A program made the translations under genes and the position numbers. The notes beneath the pieces are model-generated. The model ran no database searches. It was given only the letters and a program-made list of their open reading frames with translations, and was not told the DNA's origin. DNA of 64,000 bases from positions 12,963,806 through 13,027,805 of the forward strand of contig OZ029921.1 of NCBI GenBank assembly GCA_964023275.1, written 5' to 3'. This document shows, in pieces, positions 34,101 to 45,745 of the stretch; the stretch's first letter is position 1, and every line of letters begins with the position of its first letter. The stretch comes from Norana najaformis. Lineage: Eukaryota > Annelida > Clitellata > Crassiclitellata > Hormogastridae.

Positions 34101-37091
34101 CCAAATGACATTTGGCAAATATCTTAGGAATAGCATGACAAATATGGCAGACACTATGAGTAGCATGCAACAATTGAAAAATTTAGATGCTGAAGTCTGC
34201 TATCAAGTAAGTTATAAATTTGATTAAACTGCTAACAACAAAGACAATGGAAATATATTTCTCATTACAACTTGTGGATCCATTGCTTGACATCGAGCTG
34301 TCCAGTAGAATAACTGCTTTTACATTGTGCAATGCGTTACTAGCCTGACATGTAGATATCTTTATCCTGATTTTTATTCATAACCCTTAAATTCAAAACC
34401 CTTCTCATTTGCAAGTGCCTGGGGAAATAGTTGTGCCACTTGAATTTTTAAAATGGGATGAAAATGGCCTTTCAGGTGATATATATGTCTATGTTATTTA
34501 GCAGAGGGCGACAAAATCACTGTCTGAATTCGACTGAAAAGTACAATTCTTCATCTCTGCTTGTCATGATTAATGAATTAAAGTCACTTAATTTTAGCAT
34601 AAATAATGTTAAATTAAAATGAAAACATTGTGACCTGCTCTGATAAAATGAATCTGCATGTTTATTTAAACCTTAAGCTGACATCACTGACAATTTATGT
34701 AATTGCTTTCAGTTTAAAAAAAGCTGTTTAGATGTGGTGCAACAGAAAAGTAAGACAGGAGGGACCAAGTTTTTAGAAAAAGACCAATTCAGGAAGGGTA
34801 GAGGTACAAGAGAAGCCATTGGAGCACTAAGGGTGTTGACAGAAAGAAGCCTTTAGCATGACCACAGTTTGTGTGTTTTGTGGATTATGAGGAGGCATTT
34901 TAACAGAGTAGATTGGAAAAAACTGATGAATGCACTTAGGAAACTGAGAATTGACTGGAAGGATAGAAGACTCATTGGAAATCTGTATATGGGCCACAAG
35001 GTTAGAATAAGAATAGAAGAATATTCAGAATGGGGAATAATTGGTAGAGGAGTAAGACAAGGATGCCCACTATAACCACTACTGTTTAACATCTATATTG
35101 AAGAACTGATAAGAGAAGTGCTAGAAAATATGGAACAGGGAATAAAAGTCAGAGAAAGACTTATGAAGGCTCTGAGATTTGCAGATGACCTCTGACCAGG
35201 CAATGCTGGCAAACAGATAAGAATGTCTACAAAGAATGATGGACTGCTTGAACCTAATTTTGATAGAATATGGTATGAAAATAAATATCAAAAAGACAAA
35301 GATTATGAAGATAAGCAGAAGAGAAGAAGCAGCAGCAAGAATAATAATAAATGAAGAGTTGGAACAGGTCAAGCAGTTCTGCTACTTAGGAAGTATGTAA
35401 GTGATTACAACAGAGGCAAAATGCCATAATGAAATAAAAGCCATAGGAAAAGGTGCTTCTATGAAGAGGAATTAATGAGAGGTGGACTGAACTGGAACCT
35501 AAAGAAGAGATTGGTTGAAACATTTATATGGAGTGTGACCTTATAGGGGTTGGAAATATGGACCATCAGAAGAGAAGACATCAGAATACTGGAGGCTTTT
35601 GAGTTATGGGTATGGTGCAGGATGGAGAAGTTTAGCTGGAAAGAGCAAAAACAAATGAAGAATTGTTTCAACAGGTGGAAAAGAAAAAATCTCTGATGGC
35701 TACAATAAGAACGAGACAGAGGAAATGGATTGGACGACACATAATGAGAGGTGATTCCCTTCTGAGAAATATCATTGAGGGAAGAATGGAGGGAGAGAAA
35801 AGAAGAGGAAGACCTAGACAAATGCTACTAGACTGGATGACGGTGGACAGATATGGTAAACTGAAGGAGGAGGCCATTGGACGTTTGAACCTGCCCGAGG
35901 GCAGAGAACTTGAAGAAGGTGCAATCAGGCCCCAGTCCCAGTTTGACTGGCAGAGAATATGATTCTAATGTGATCATGTTTTTGTATTGCTACTCAACAA
36001 CATAGCTCCAATAATTTGGTACAATCACAGTAACTACAGCACAAATAAAATCTAAGTTCCCTTATTAATGACATCTGAGACCATGAGTAACGACCCAAAC
36101 GTGCTCATCAAAGCAGGCCACTCTGATAATAAAATCTCTGTACAAGTCTCAGACTTTTAGAAGACCTGGTTCAAAAACTACACTGATGCAAAAATATTCA
36201 AACGTTCATCATTGAAAATATTTCACACATTTAGCCACCACAGGAACTGATAACCACGGGATGGTTCCAAAGTCAACAATCTTACAAAATACTAACCCAC
36301 TCCTTTGGGCACATTGAAGTGAAGACTTTCTTGAAGTATTCACAAGGTGCATACTTTTCACCCTTCAGCTTATGACAGCGGTAGTAGTCCACATAATTCT
36401 GCCAACAGTTCCTAACATTAAAGAAAGTAACACTTTTGACATTAGCATCAAAAATGGATATTAGTAGATCAATTGTTGTAGTAGCTGTAACAGTTCTGAC
36501 AACACCATTAACTCCTGTTGTTAGTAGTAGCAGCTCAATCATTAGTAACAACACTGGATAGTGTTACACACATCACCAGCAAGCAAAGGTAATTCCACAG
36601 CAATTGCAAAACTAGTGCCAGCATATAATACACAAGTTATATAGTTATGTATAACATAGGTAGCAAGCTTAGCGACCGATAGTACCTGTCACTAAGCTTG
36701 CTACCTCTGTACTATGCAGTACAGCTCCGCCAACTTATGGGAAGTTTGCAGAGCAGCAACCCAGCACTCCCACTGGCAGACAATGAAACGGCCTCCAGTA
36801 ACGAGATCAGCTGCAAAATAAGTGGGGGTTTTCTGGCTATTCAGATTTGATAACGAAGGCACTGTGCATTCTGCTTAATCCCAAAAATCATGTAGTGCAT
36901 AGATTGTCTGATGCAACACTCACTCTCTTATATATACTATGCAAATGTCCAGAATTAAGCAAAAACAAGAACACATTAAAGAGATAAAACTGGCAAAACC
37001 TAGTCTGGTTCTGGTTAGGAAATCTAGTGTCAAATGGTGCTGTAGTCAGCCGCTCAATTCCAGCAGTCTTCTCGCATGACTTAGCTGACAT
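31136..37091 (-). CDS. COX6B: cytochrome c oxidase subunit 6B (complete, 3 coding exons)
   Basis: Small subunit on the intermembrane-space side of mitochondrial complex IV, where it helps hold the dimer together. Exons, in transcript order: 37091-37000 (from ATG), 36411-36297 and 31189-31136 (stop). They join to 86 residues, the same length as human COX6B1. Exon 1: MSAKSCEKTAGIERLTTAPF, DTRFPNQNQT and the first two bases of Arg. Exon 2: CWQNYVDYYRC is the CX9C motif and CEYFKKVFTSMC the CX10C motif; these are the paired-cysteine helices oxidised by Mia40 on import. Exon 3: IATWDEQRANDAFAGKI. All introns are GT-AG. Intron 2 (5.1 kb) contains a LINE. The gene lies tail to tail with beta-adaptin and is complete as far as can be read. 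Confidence 0.95.
31190..34729. other. COX6B intron 2, 3' part; largely unassigned
   Basis: A SINE-core remnant lies at 33417-33560 (TGCATTTATTATGTGCACAA, GACTTGCTCAAGGTCCCTGC). The rest holds no repeat or exon I recognise. Confidence 0.45.
34730..35925 (+). mobile_element. non-LTR retrotransposon 3' part (same family as 29815-30625)
   Basis: In COX6B intron 2, opposite strand to the gene. RT traces in order: DQFRKGRGTREAIGALRVLT, RVDWKKLMNALRKLRIDWKD, YSEWGIIGRGVRQGCPL (fingers), ALRFADDL at about 35170-35193 (catalytic motif), then RTRQRKWIGRHIMRGDSLL and KRRGRPRQMLLDWM. It ends with hairpin CTGCCCGAGGGCAG (35890-35909) and GAAGAAGG. 5'-truncated; several stops and frame breaks. Confidence 0.85.
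35926..36296. other. COX6B intron 2, next to exon 2; nothing recognised
   Basis: Unique-looking sequence between the LINE end and the exon 2 donor. Confidence 0.5.
36297..36411 (-). CDS. COX6B: COX6B coding exon 2
   Basis: Acceptor TTTAATGTTAG, donor TGG|GTTAGT. It encodes the 38 residues NCWQNY...MCPKEW carrying both cysteine pairs. Confidence 0.95.
37000..37091 (-). CDS. COX6B: COX6B coding exon 1
   Basis: ATG at 37091-37089; 30 codons plus two bases of Arg. TTAPFDTRFPNQNQT is close to human KTAPFDSRFPNQNQT. Donor AG|GTTTTG. Twelve bases upstream of the ATG the - strand reads ACTTTTCAG|AGG, a good acceptor, so a 5' non-coding exon is likely. Confidence 0.94.
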
Positions 37092-37806
37092 TTTCTTGTC
37101 CCTCTGAAAAGTTCAACAATCCCATGACAACATCATTCTTCAGTTACCATAATTCAAAGTTTTAAATTAATATGGAACTAATTAATTTGGAAAGTCTTGT
37201 AACTTTTATCATACAACAGAGTATCACAGTTTTAAATAATATAATTGCTTATAGGTTATGAGAATGGCTAGGCAAATGGTCAAACTTTGCCAGTTTCAAA
37301 GAATACAGTGTCTTACACTGACCTGTTAGTTTTTCTTACATTTAAACCAAAAAAGGACACAATGACAGCCTGGGTAGCAATTGAAGAAATAAAACAAAAA
37401 ATATGGTTCTTGGCAATGTCTTCAAATAATTAACTCTGTGTCACTATTTTGAATACATCCATGCAAATAATTTATTTCAGGCCAGTATCCATAGCCTAAC
37501 ACACCAATTTGCAATCAGTAATTGTCACCACATGCTGCAAGCACTTCATTCTGCCAGAGCCATTCCTCTTCAGTGCAATCTGGACCAAAAACTCCGATTA
37601 CGCATCAGCTGTCAGTCACACGTGAGAATTTGTTCATCAATCTGTGTGTGTGTTCACAAGATTACCAATAGAGACCTACTTCAGTTACAACATCATTCAT
37701 TACAGATAAACCTTTCTTTCCTATAGAAATATGTCGTCAGTGCATAAAGCGCACACATTTTTGAGGTTATTCAAGGGCGCTACAGAAAAGTCTGGATACA
37801 CATATA

Positions 37807-39006
37807 CAGTGCAGTTCGTTTAAAACGAAAGACAGGGTACCAGCGTAAACATTTCGTCTTAACCGAATTTCTTATTAACCGTTAGGCAAACGTAAGCGCA
37901 GCATGCCAGCGAAAAACACATTATGGCTGCATGACTAACTATGCAGCAGCAAATGACGCATAACCGTAGATGATCACGGTAGGCTACGAACTTTAGCGGC
38001 CATTTTTAAATGCGAGTGTCAGTAAACCACTGGTCTGTTTCACGATGAAGCAGCAAGAGATGGGTATTTTAAGGTTTTATGGAAGGGCTAAGGCCGATAC
38101 ATCCCATTGCGACGCTATTTCGACAGCGAATCCGAATCGGTCTCGGACAGAGAGATGCCTATGAACCAGGGTACAGTACATGTAAATGTATGTGCTGACT
38201 GATTTGCGGCAGATGCCTATGTAGTTTGCAAGGAGCTTAGGAGATTCTGACCATTGACCAATGTCTTCTCCCTATGGCAAAGAGTTGTCAACGAGGATAT
38301 TAGGTTACTTGAGAAGAGATCTGAAAGTTACATATATATCTGATAACAGCTGGCACTAAGCTGTCTAGAGTAGTCAAACATACTTAACTGTCTAATGCGT
38401 TTAGCAGTTGGGCACTTCCACTGTGGTTACATATCTCTACCATAAAGTAATGTGCCACATGACTAGCTTAATGTCCTTTATTGTCAGACAAAATATACCC
38501 ACGAATGAAATGGCCACATTACTGTAGACAGCTATAAGTTTCATGCACCAACGCATTTTGACAAGCCTCATGCTGTGGTCCCTCGTCTTTGACCGTTAAT
38601 CACCCAATTACAATATAAACATGTATGCTATCTCATTCCTCGAGTGGTGACATTCTTCAAAGACCGACGCTGTCAAAGTATCGTAGGCGTGTATACGGAA
38701 ATGCGAAAAGACCGACGCTGTCAAAGTATCGTAGGCGTGTATACGGAAATGCGAACCTGAAACTTTACTGAAAGCTGCATTGTTCTGTTTCAGTCAATAT
38801 TTCGTCTTATGCAACGGACTTAGCACTGAAATAAATGCACGGGACCAAAAATCATTTTCGTAATAACCAATCTCTTTGTCTTATCAGTTTTGTCTTAAAA
38901 GAATAATTTAACGTTAATATTGATTTACATCGGAACGGACCAAGTTTTCATTTCGTACTAAGCGATATTTTTTCCTATCCGTTTTTGTCTTAAGTGAATT
39001 GCACTG
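37807..39006. mobile_element. non-autonomous pogo/mariner-type element, 1200 bp, TA-flanked
   Basis: Left end CAGTGCAGTTCGTTTAAAAC; the right end read inward is CAGTGCAATTCACTTAAGAC. Each end is flanked by TA (37805-37806, 39007-39008). TA duplication and CAGT ends fit Tc1/mariner, pogo branch. No transposase frame inside. A 48-bp tandem duplication sits at 38661-38755. It lies upstream of the COX6B coding exons. Confidence 0.8.
38661..38755. repeat. 48-bp direct tandem duplication
   Basis: AGACCGACGCTGTCAAAGTA... is repeated at a 48-base period (second copy from 38709). The copies appear identical, so this is recent compared with its host element. Confidence 0.9.
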
Positions 39007-39008
39007 TA

Positions 39009-40381
39009 CATAGTTTTCTTGTTTTTGATGACTATCCAACCACACCAAGCCTTCTTTCGGCAAACCACTAGAAGCACTCGCCAGCAGTCACCACCCGAGA
39101 ACCAACTCAACAGACATAACAAGAGTCAGTGAGATAGCCATACACCTTTTAGATACCTCTGTTATTCTAGCCCCCACTGCTGGCTCCCACGGCTGGCCCT
39201 CAGCACACCTATTTGGCCTCCCTCACAATGAGAACCAAATGCAGGCCTCAGCTCAGCTGATTGGTAAACTATCCCTTCTGTCAACTAGATCTTGCTTGTC
39301 TTATACTCTAGGCTCTTATGCAGGTCTATGTTGGTTCTAGCAGCACTCTTTGTCCATTTAGCCTGCCCTCCAGCTAACTTTTCTCAGGTGAATCTACCTA
39401 ATTAGGCTGAAGCCCCTTAACATTACTTGCATTCTCATTTCCCCAATGTCAGATCTGTAGTGCCAGTGTCTAATGCATCACCTAACAGAACTTGAATTAA
39501 CACCATCACCATTATTAAATGAAACCTCCTCCATAATATAGTACCACTACATAATACAGGTCATCCCCCAAAGTTTCATAAGTTCAAAGATAAATACTAC
39601 ATATTAAGTCTACATCGGTGTGGCGACATGGATTGAGGCACTCTGTTCCCTCGCAGTTCTTTACAACAGAAACTTTGCAGTAACTTAATTAAGTTACAAA
39701 AATGTAACATAAAAATAACGCTAAATTTGTTTATAATGTAATTATAAATTTGGCAAAATTGCTTGCAGTTTTATAATATATAAACATTGACTGTCAGCTC
39801 AAAGTGGAAGGAAAGTTGTACAAGATAACAGCATTGATGATTTCTTTAGTGTACTTCCTACTGCTCCTTTAGCACCAGACTGCATAAAAAATTTAATCGC
39901 ATTACAAATGTTAATTGCATTAAAATGTTTATGCCTTCATCCTGTTAACAACATGTTTAATTTCCACCTCTAAAGTAAGTGTTTTTATCTTATCTAGACT
40001 AGCATCTATTGCTTAACAACATCTTATGGCTGCCAGGGCCACTGACATCGACTTTACCTTGCTCTTGTCTTCAACACCTATCGAAAGACAATGCTATGGT
40101 CTATGGCCATAATTTCATTGGTGCTGTAGTGTACAAGTCCATAATTGTTGCAAAATGAGCCAGCTGTTTGGCTTCACACTTAGGACAGCTAATGCTCCAA
40201 GCTATATAGTGGTAAATTCTTTTTATTTTAACGCCACAAGCTCCTGATGGCATAGTCATTGGCTTTCCTTACGAGAACACTTGGGTTACAAATGAAGCCA
40301 ACATTAAACTAGGATATTTAGATTGTTAAGAGCACACCTGAGTAGCCTCTGACAGAGAAAAGGTGCTATACAAATGTTCAC

Positions 40382-40412
<31 letters not shown>

Positions 40413-40855
40413 TACAATTCATTTATGCAACAGAATGGTTTCCATAGAAGCTTGTTTGAAATAATCACAACAGCATTTATGTGGATATTGTTTTTAAAAA
40501 CATGAGAGTAGATATACACATATATACTGAAACTTTTATTTAAAAGAATACAAACTTATATGTCTCGTGGAATCATGTTCAAAGTAATTAGGAAGATTGT
40601 TGAAAGTCACTGTTGGGACATGAAAATACACCAGAAACCACCAAACAAATTTAAATACATTAATAATTACTAAAAACTTAAATACATTCCAAACCATTAA
40701 ATATATAAAAAAAACCACCATAAAAATTATGGGTTTATACATCTGCAAATATTTAATATACGGTGAACTGTAAATAAAATTTACATTAGCACATATACTG
40801 ATATTTTTATTTAAATGAATACAACTTATATTTTAGTGGAAGCATGTTCACCCTG
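39009..40855. other. intergenic; microsatellite only
   Basis: A TATATA/CACATA microsatellite lies at about 40383-40412. Two diverged copies of a phrase with AAATTTAAATACATTAAT... and ATACTGA...TTTTATTTAAA occur near 40525 and 40795. No gene seen. Confidence 0.45.
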
Positions 40856-40857
40856 TG

Positions 40858-41075
40858 TGGGACGCAGTGGTGTAATGGTATGACCAGTGCCTCATAACCG
40901 GAGGGTTGCAGGTTCGAAACTGCCACAAGCCACTGTGTAACAGCCTTGGACAAGTTGCTCACTCACAACTGTCTGTGAGGAAGACAATGGGAAACCACCT
41001 CACTCATCTCATCCCCAGGTGGCATAAAGCCAATGGACCTGCCTTTGGGCAGAGAACTCAAAATCATCATCAAAT
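40858..41075 (+). mobile_element. tRNA-derived SINE with LINE-like 3' hairpin tail
   Basis: tRNA-like head: A box in CAGTGGTGTAATGGTAT, anticodon-stem-like CCTCATAACCGGAGG and B box GGTTCGAAAC, spaced as in a tRNA-Met-type promoter. The middle has CCTTGGACAAGTTGCTCAC. The 3' part, CCTGCCTTTGGGCAGAGAAC (41038-41057), matches the 3' hairpin of the LINE family at 35890-35909 and 29832-29851, then ends in an ATCATC repeat. Probably mobilised by that LINE. Confidence 0.8.
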
Positions 41076-41639
41076 TCATCCTATCTCTGTTCCATGCTCA
41101 ACCACTATACCAATAAATATTGCACTAGACACTTGTAAGACTCTTGTTGTGCCTTGTATGAGGACAAAGTTGGGTTCTTGACTGCTGACTCACGCCTTTG
41201 GAATCTGATTCTTAGTTGTTCGTCCTGTCAGTTCTCATATCTTTTAGGCGTAAACTTAAGACTTACCCAGTGTAGGGAGAAATAGTCAGTGACTTTTTAA
41301 ATAGAACAGTAAACAGTACCTGTAGGAAACTATTTAAATAGTATTTAAATTTGTAGATAGCTGTGGATTATTGCAAATACCACATAACTATTTAAAAACT
41401 ATTTCACTATTATCAGTTTCAGCTACAGATAATTGTTTAGAATGCTTGCAATTTTCTACTATTTTCAGTTAGTAGTTCTGGTTAACTTTAAGCAAGAGCT
41501 AGAGTTTCATAAACGCAGTGGTAATATATATTTCCTTGAGTTAAAGAACTTAAAGTTAATAATAATAAGTAAGTAATTACAGAAGTAATTTTAAATTTAT
41601 TCTCTGCAGACTGCTGGTTTATTATTTACATTGTAATAA

Positions 41640-41785
41640 ATAGTAATCATAGTCATAATTGTAATCTCAAGATTTTTACAACACCCAACAAAAGCTAAGT
41701 CGAGGAAACCAGCTTATTCACAGGCGCTCAGTCAAAACAAAATCGATAGGCAAAAGGGTTCGGTTCCAGGTCAAGATCCAAGAAT

Positions 41786-41824
<39 letters not shown>

Positions 41825-44420
41825 TCAGACGGCTAAAGTGGGTGGTGTTTGGAATCAGATCTGCAAGATAGATAAGGGGAAGAAGAGGAATCTGGATAGG
41901 ATCTGCGAAACAGGAGTGTTTTCAATTTTGAGTGGAAGAACTGCAGAGAGATTGCAAAGGGTGAAGTGATGGTAAGTGCGTAAGATGGATCAGATAATTG
42001 TCGTAATTCTGGCGGAAGTTTATTCCAGTGGGGTGGAGCAGCTATGGCTATGAAGCAATTTCCAAATTTTAAGGATGAGGTGACGGGACAACGGAGAAGT
42101 GTTAGGGCAGAAGAGGACCGGGTTGAACGGAGTGATTGGATTGTAAATATTTGACGAAGATAGGAGGGTTGAGAGGACTGAAGTGTGTTGTAGGTAATGA
42201 AAAAGACCTTGTACTCTACTCGTACAGGTATTTTAAGCGGGTAAAGGGATTTGAGAATAGGAGTGATGTGGTGATATTTTGGAGATTTGGTGAAGGCATG
42301 AGCGAGAGCATTCTGGATTGCTTGAAGACGATTTCTTTGGGTTTTGTCTATACTGAGGAAAAGTGAATTACAGCAATCAAGTTTTGCATGAACTATAAAT
42401 GTGGCGATGGTAAATGCAGTTTTGAAGTCAAGCATAGGGCAGATTCTGCAGAGGTCTCATATATGCATGAAGCAGTGACGGGAAAATGGGTAATATGATC
42501 AGAAAAGGACAGGTTTTGGTCGAATGTTACACCTAAATTGCGGACAGAAGCATTAGTATTAAACGTGTTGGTGGAGACAGAGTCTAGGGTGAAGGAGATA
42601 GAAGGGTCAGGAGTTTTCTTCAGCTGATCACGTAGGCCAATAAGAATGAATTCCGTCTTAGACGGGTTCAGGCACAAGAGATTGGATGTCATACAGGAGG
42701 AGATTTGTTTGATCACATGAAGAAGATGATTTATAGAGCCATTGAAACAAATTGGAGAGAAAGAGATGAATAGTTTGGTGTCATCAGCATAGAGGTGATG
42801 GTCAACTGAGGATGCTTTAATGAGTGAACTGAGTGGGGTAGCATAGAGGATAAACAGAAGGGGTCATAGAACAGAGCCTTGTGGAACTCCAAAAGTGAGA
42901 GGGCATGATTGAGAAGAGGCTTCCGATGTTTTAATAGAGAAAGAGCGGGAGGAGAGACAGGACTGTACCCAGAGGTGAGCAGTCTCAGTAAAACCAAACC
43001 AGGTTGACAGTCTTTGGAGTAAGATGTTGCGATCAACAGTATCAAAAGCTGCTGATACATGAAGGAGGCAGAGGAAAGAAACCTGTTCATGAGAGATGGC
43101 AGAAACAAGCTTGTTGTATAGAGAAGTGAGAAGGGTTTTCGTTTGAATGGCGTTGTCAAGTGATGGTTTCTTGAGAAGTGGGGTAACATCAGAATGTTTG
43201 AAAAGGAGGGGGAAGTTACCTGTAGACACGGATCGGTTAATTATTTTGATAATGATTAGAACAAGAACAGAAGCACAGTCTTTCAGTAAGGAGGTCGGTA
43301 TAGGGTCAAGTTCACACTGTTTATTTGGAAGTGATTTCAACAGATGTAATATTTTAGACTCTGATGTTGGTCGATAGACAGATAATGAGGATCGAGGTGG
43401 GGAGGGTGGGAGTCTTGAGTGGGAGAGGAAGCATCATCAGTTTGGTTATTGGTGGTTTTGGGAAGAAGAAATTGAAGAGAAAAGCGGAGGGTATTAATTT
43501 TGTTCGAAAAGAAGAACAGAAGAAGTCGGTTACTGAAGAAGATGGCAGAGAATTTGGAAGTGGGCTGGACGAGTTTTGATGGAGTAGTTGGTTTATGGTT
43601 TTCCAGAGAAGGCGAGGGCTAGAGGATCGGGAACGAACTAGAGAGGAGTAAAAACTCTGTTTAGCTGCAGTAAGAAGATGATAGTATTTATTTGTGGCAG
43701 ATTTAAGGGCAGAGAGAAGTTGAGGATCCCTGGTGTTAGTAAGCGCGCTCAAGGCATCGCCAGAAAGATTTGAAGGCCTGCAGATAGGAACTGAACCAAG
43801 GATTGTTATAGTGAGAGCAGAATTTGGTAATAATAGGAGCATGTTTGTCAAGGATAGTGGAGTGGTGTTGTAGGCAGAGAGGCAGAGAGAAGGCCATCAA
43901 GGGAGGAAGGTGGATTTAAAACAAGGTCATAGGAGCAGATATCTTGAATGAAGGCTTCAATGTTAATGCAACGAAAAGAATGAAAGACAGGATCAGGATG
44001 TGGAATAGGTAGAATGTTAAGGCATGTGAAGATGGGGTAATGATCACAAGGTGTATCAACAGAGAAAGAGATATCAGGTGACAGGCTGGAGAGTGATGAT
44101 GTGATACTGATGTAAAGTTTGTGACTGCGAAATTGGGTAGGGAATTTGACATGCTGGACCAGATTGGTTGATGAAAACAGGGTAAGGAAATCTGAAGCAA
44201 ATCTGTCAGAGGGATTATCAACATGCATATTAAAGTCGCCTATGATAAAAAATTCATGTGGAGTAGTGGCAGCAGTAGAGAGGATGGTGGTGAATTCTTT
44301 CAAGAAGACTGAAGGACTTGAGTATGAGGAAGAGGATGGAGGGCAATATACATTGAAGATGATCAGATTCGTGTGAGGAAGTTTAAGTGTTATAGATCTA
44401 AACAGGTAAATAGGCATCTA
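41640..44420 (-). mobile_element. LINE, L2/CR1 group (family C), 5'-truncated, inside the hAT
   Basis: The - strand carries, in order: the second half of the AP endonuclease (FNVYCPPSSSSY, FFIIGDFNMHVDN, DTPCDHYPIF), linker (RSSSPRLLWKTINQLL), and RT (CELDPIPTSLLKDC, HSDVTPLLKKPSLDN, VSAAFDTVDRNILLQRLS, FGVPQGSVL, HLYADDTKLFI with YADD at 42791-42780, LCLNPSKTEFI). The C-terminus follows: KSPKYHHITPILKSLYPLKI, PHWNKLPPELRQ. The frame is broken about five times, including a stop in GVPQGSVLGP. The 3' region holds an (AGGC)n run and a GATTACAATTATGACTATGA tail. Longest LINE in the window. Confidence 0.88.
41788..41824. repeat. (AGGC)n microsatellite
   Basis: About nine GGCA units in the 3' UTR of the family C LINE. 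The sister copy at 62980 has only CTGTCTGCCTGCCCG, so the expansion happened in this copy. Confidence 0.9.
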
Positions 44421-44715
44421 GTATTTAAACAATATTTCAATAGGTCCTTTTACATAACGATTTTAAACAGTGAAGTAAATAGTTATGAACTATTTAAATA
44501 GTATTTACTATTTAACTAGTACCCAACACTGGACTTACCCTTTCAACTTGCCTACCCATCACAGCCCAACATCTGGTTTTACTGACCCCTCGTTATTTGA
44601 CCTGACTTCTCCAATGAATTACGATTTTGATTACGATTTCGCTTGAAGCGACCATCGATTGATGCCTTGGGAATTATGATAAGGCGTTATAGCAGTCATT
44701 ATATTAGATTAGATT

Positions 44716-45256
44716 CATCACATCCCTGGCATGTGTCTGGTTTCAGCTTCACTATGAACAATTAACCATACATACATTTCCTGCGCTTTACTAATAAGTG
44801 TTCTGCTGTGCGTGACGTTCTCATTTCGATAATTACGCAAACCATCAACCAACTGACTAAAAATACACAAGACGCACGACCATTTTCGATTTTACAGCCA
44901 ATCTAGACTCGAATTCACCTCAAGGCAATTTTATGCGAGAAACTCACATAGGAGTTCAAAACTAAATAGCAGGTTCAACTCTTTACTTGGCTTAGATAAC
45001 CAGTATGTTTGTGTTTCACCTGTTTCTTAACTTTGGAGCGTACGTAAACTTTCAGAGATATTTATTCGATACTAAGCCGAAAACGACCAGAGGACAAAAC
45101 GGACTCCGAATGCCCGGCAGTCGACACAACCACAAAACTTACCTAATCCGGTCCACCACAGACCATATTCATTCGGGTAATCTGAACAGTAAGACACTAG
45201 CGCCATTATGTGATCGCTTTGGAGAGCCACTGAGACGCTATTATAAGCGTCTTCAC
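44716..45256. other. intergenic; nothing recognised
   Basis: No coding or repeat signature identified. Confidence 0.4.
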
Positions 45257-45257
45257 A

Positions 45258-45316
45258 CATACATACATACATACATACATACATACATACATACATACAT
45301 ACATACATGCATGCAT
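45258..45316. repeat. (ACAT)n microsatellite
   Basis: Thirteen or so uninterrupted CATA units, then CATGCATGCATG. Confidence 0.95.
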
Positions 45317-45360
45317 GGAGAGCAACCGTAGCTAATAATTTCACTTAAAACTGAAAACTT

Positions 45361-45535
45361 AAATAAACTCCCCAGAACTGCGACAGTTATCTGACCCATC
45401 ATAAAAACTCATCTGTGCTTCACCGCTGGCAATTTCTGCATTGGCCTTTCACTCAAAAATGAAAACATTCCTCTTTCACAGATCCTATCCTGACTCCCCT
45501 TCTTCCTGTGCTCCAATCCTATGGATACAGAAGTT
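45361..45535 (+). mobile_element. family C LINE 3' fragment
   Basis: AATAAACTCCCCAGAACTGC, then TTCCTCTTTCACAGATCCTA, matches the C-terminal coding end (NKLP.ELRQLSDP, LFHRSYPDS) of the LINE at 41833-42435, read on +. Confidence 0.7.
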
Positions 45536-45609
45536 GCGAGCAATAATTTCCAGCCCTCCGAGAGAAAAGAAGAGACTTGTCGGACGCCTTCGCCATACAT
45601 GGACATGAG

Positions 45610-45745
45610 CAGTGGAAGCTGACCTGCGCCTGCTGAACTTCGGGTTACATACGGCCTGGAGACGAGCACAGAATATAGACGGCTGGCTACACTTTATGGA
45701 AACGGCAGGGCTCCAGAGAGAAGCATGCCACAAATGATGATAAGA
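45610..45745 (+). mobile_element. RTE-like LINE 3' end, second copy
   Basis: Reads EADLRLLNFGLHTAWRRAQ-like sequence and DGWLHFMETAGLQREACHK, then ATGATGATAA. Closely related to 26286-26414. Confidence 0.7.

Larger units (their letters stand above)
41268..44531. mobile_element. hAT element, 8-bp TSD, with a LINE inside
   Basis: Ends CAGTGTAGGG and CCCAACACTG (inverted, one mismatch) with GACTTACC duplicated at 41260-41267 and 44532-44539, the 8-bp signature of hAT. Its own sequence, about 41268-41640 and 44420-44531, is rich in ACTATTTAAATAGTATTT palindromic words and has no transposase, so it was a small non-autonomous element before the LINE entered. Confidence 0.85.
41095..44715 (+). mobile_element. 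L2-like LINE 3' end (family A) split by a hAT insertion
   Basis: Left part 41095-41267 and right part 44532-44715 together give a normal L2-A 3' end: GACTTACC joins to TTTCAACTTGCCTACCCATC, then TTGAAGCGACCATCGATTGA and the tail TTAGATTAGATTC. The intervening 3.27 kb is the hAT element. Confidence 0.8.

Noticed and set aside
36661-36720. Inverted repeat AGGTAGCAAGCTTAG / CTAAGCTTGCTACCT next to COX6B exon 2
   Set aside because: A short perfect hairpin (about 36658-36706) in an intron. It could be a small MITE remnant, but without a second copy it cannot be classed.
40861-40930. Functional tRNA-Met gene
   Set aside because: The acceptor stem does not pair and the tRNA-like head continues into a SINE body, so it is listed as a SINE.
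45005-45331. Open frame with FNFGAYVNFQRYLFD and a Tyr/Ile/His-Thr repeat
   Set aside because: The repeat part is the ACAT microsatellite read as protein. The rest matches nothing.
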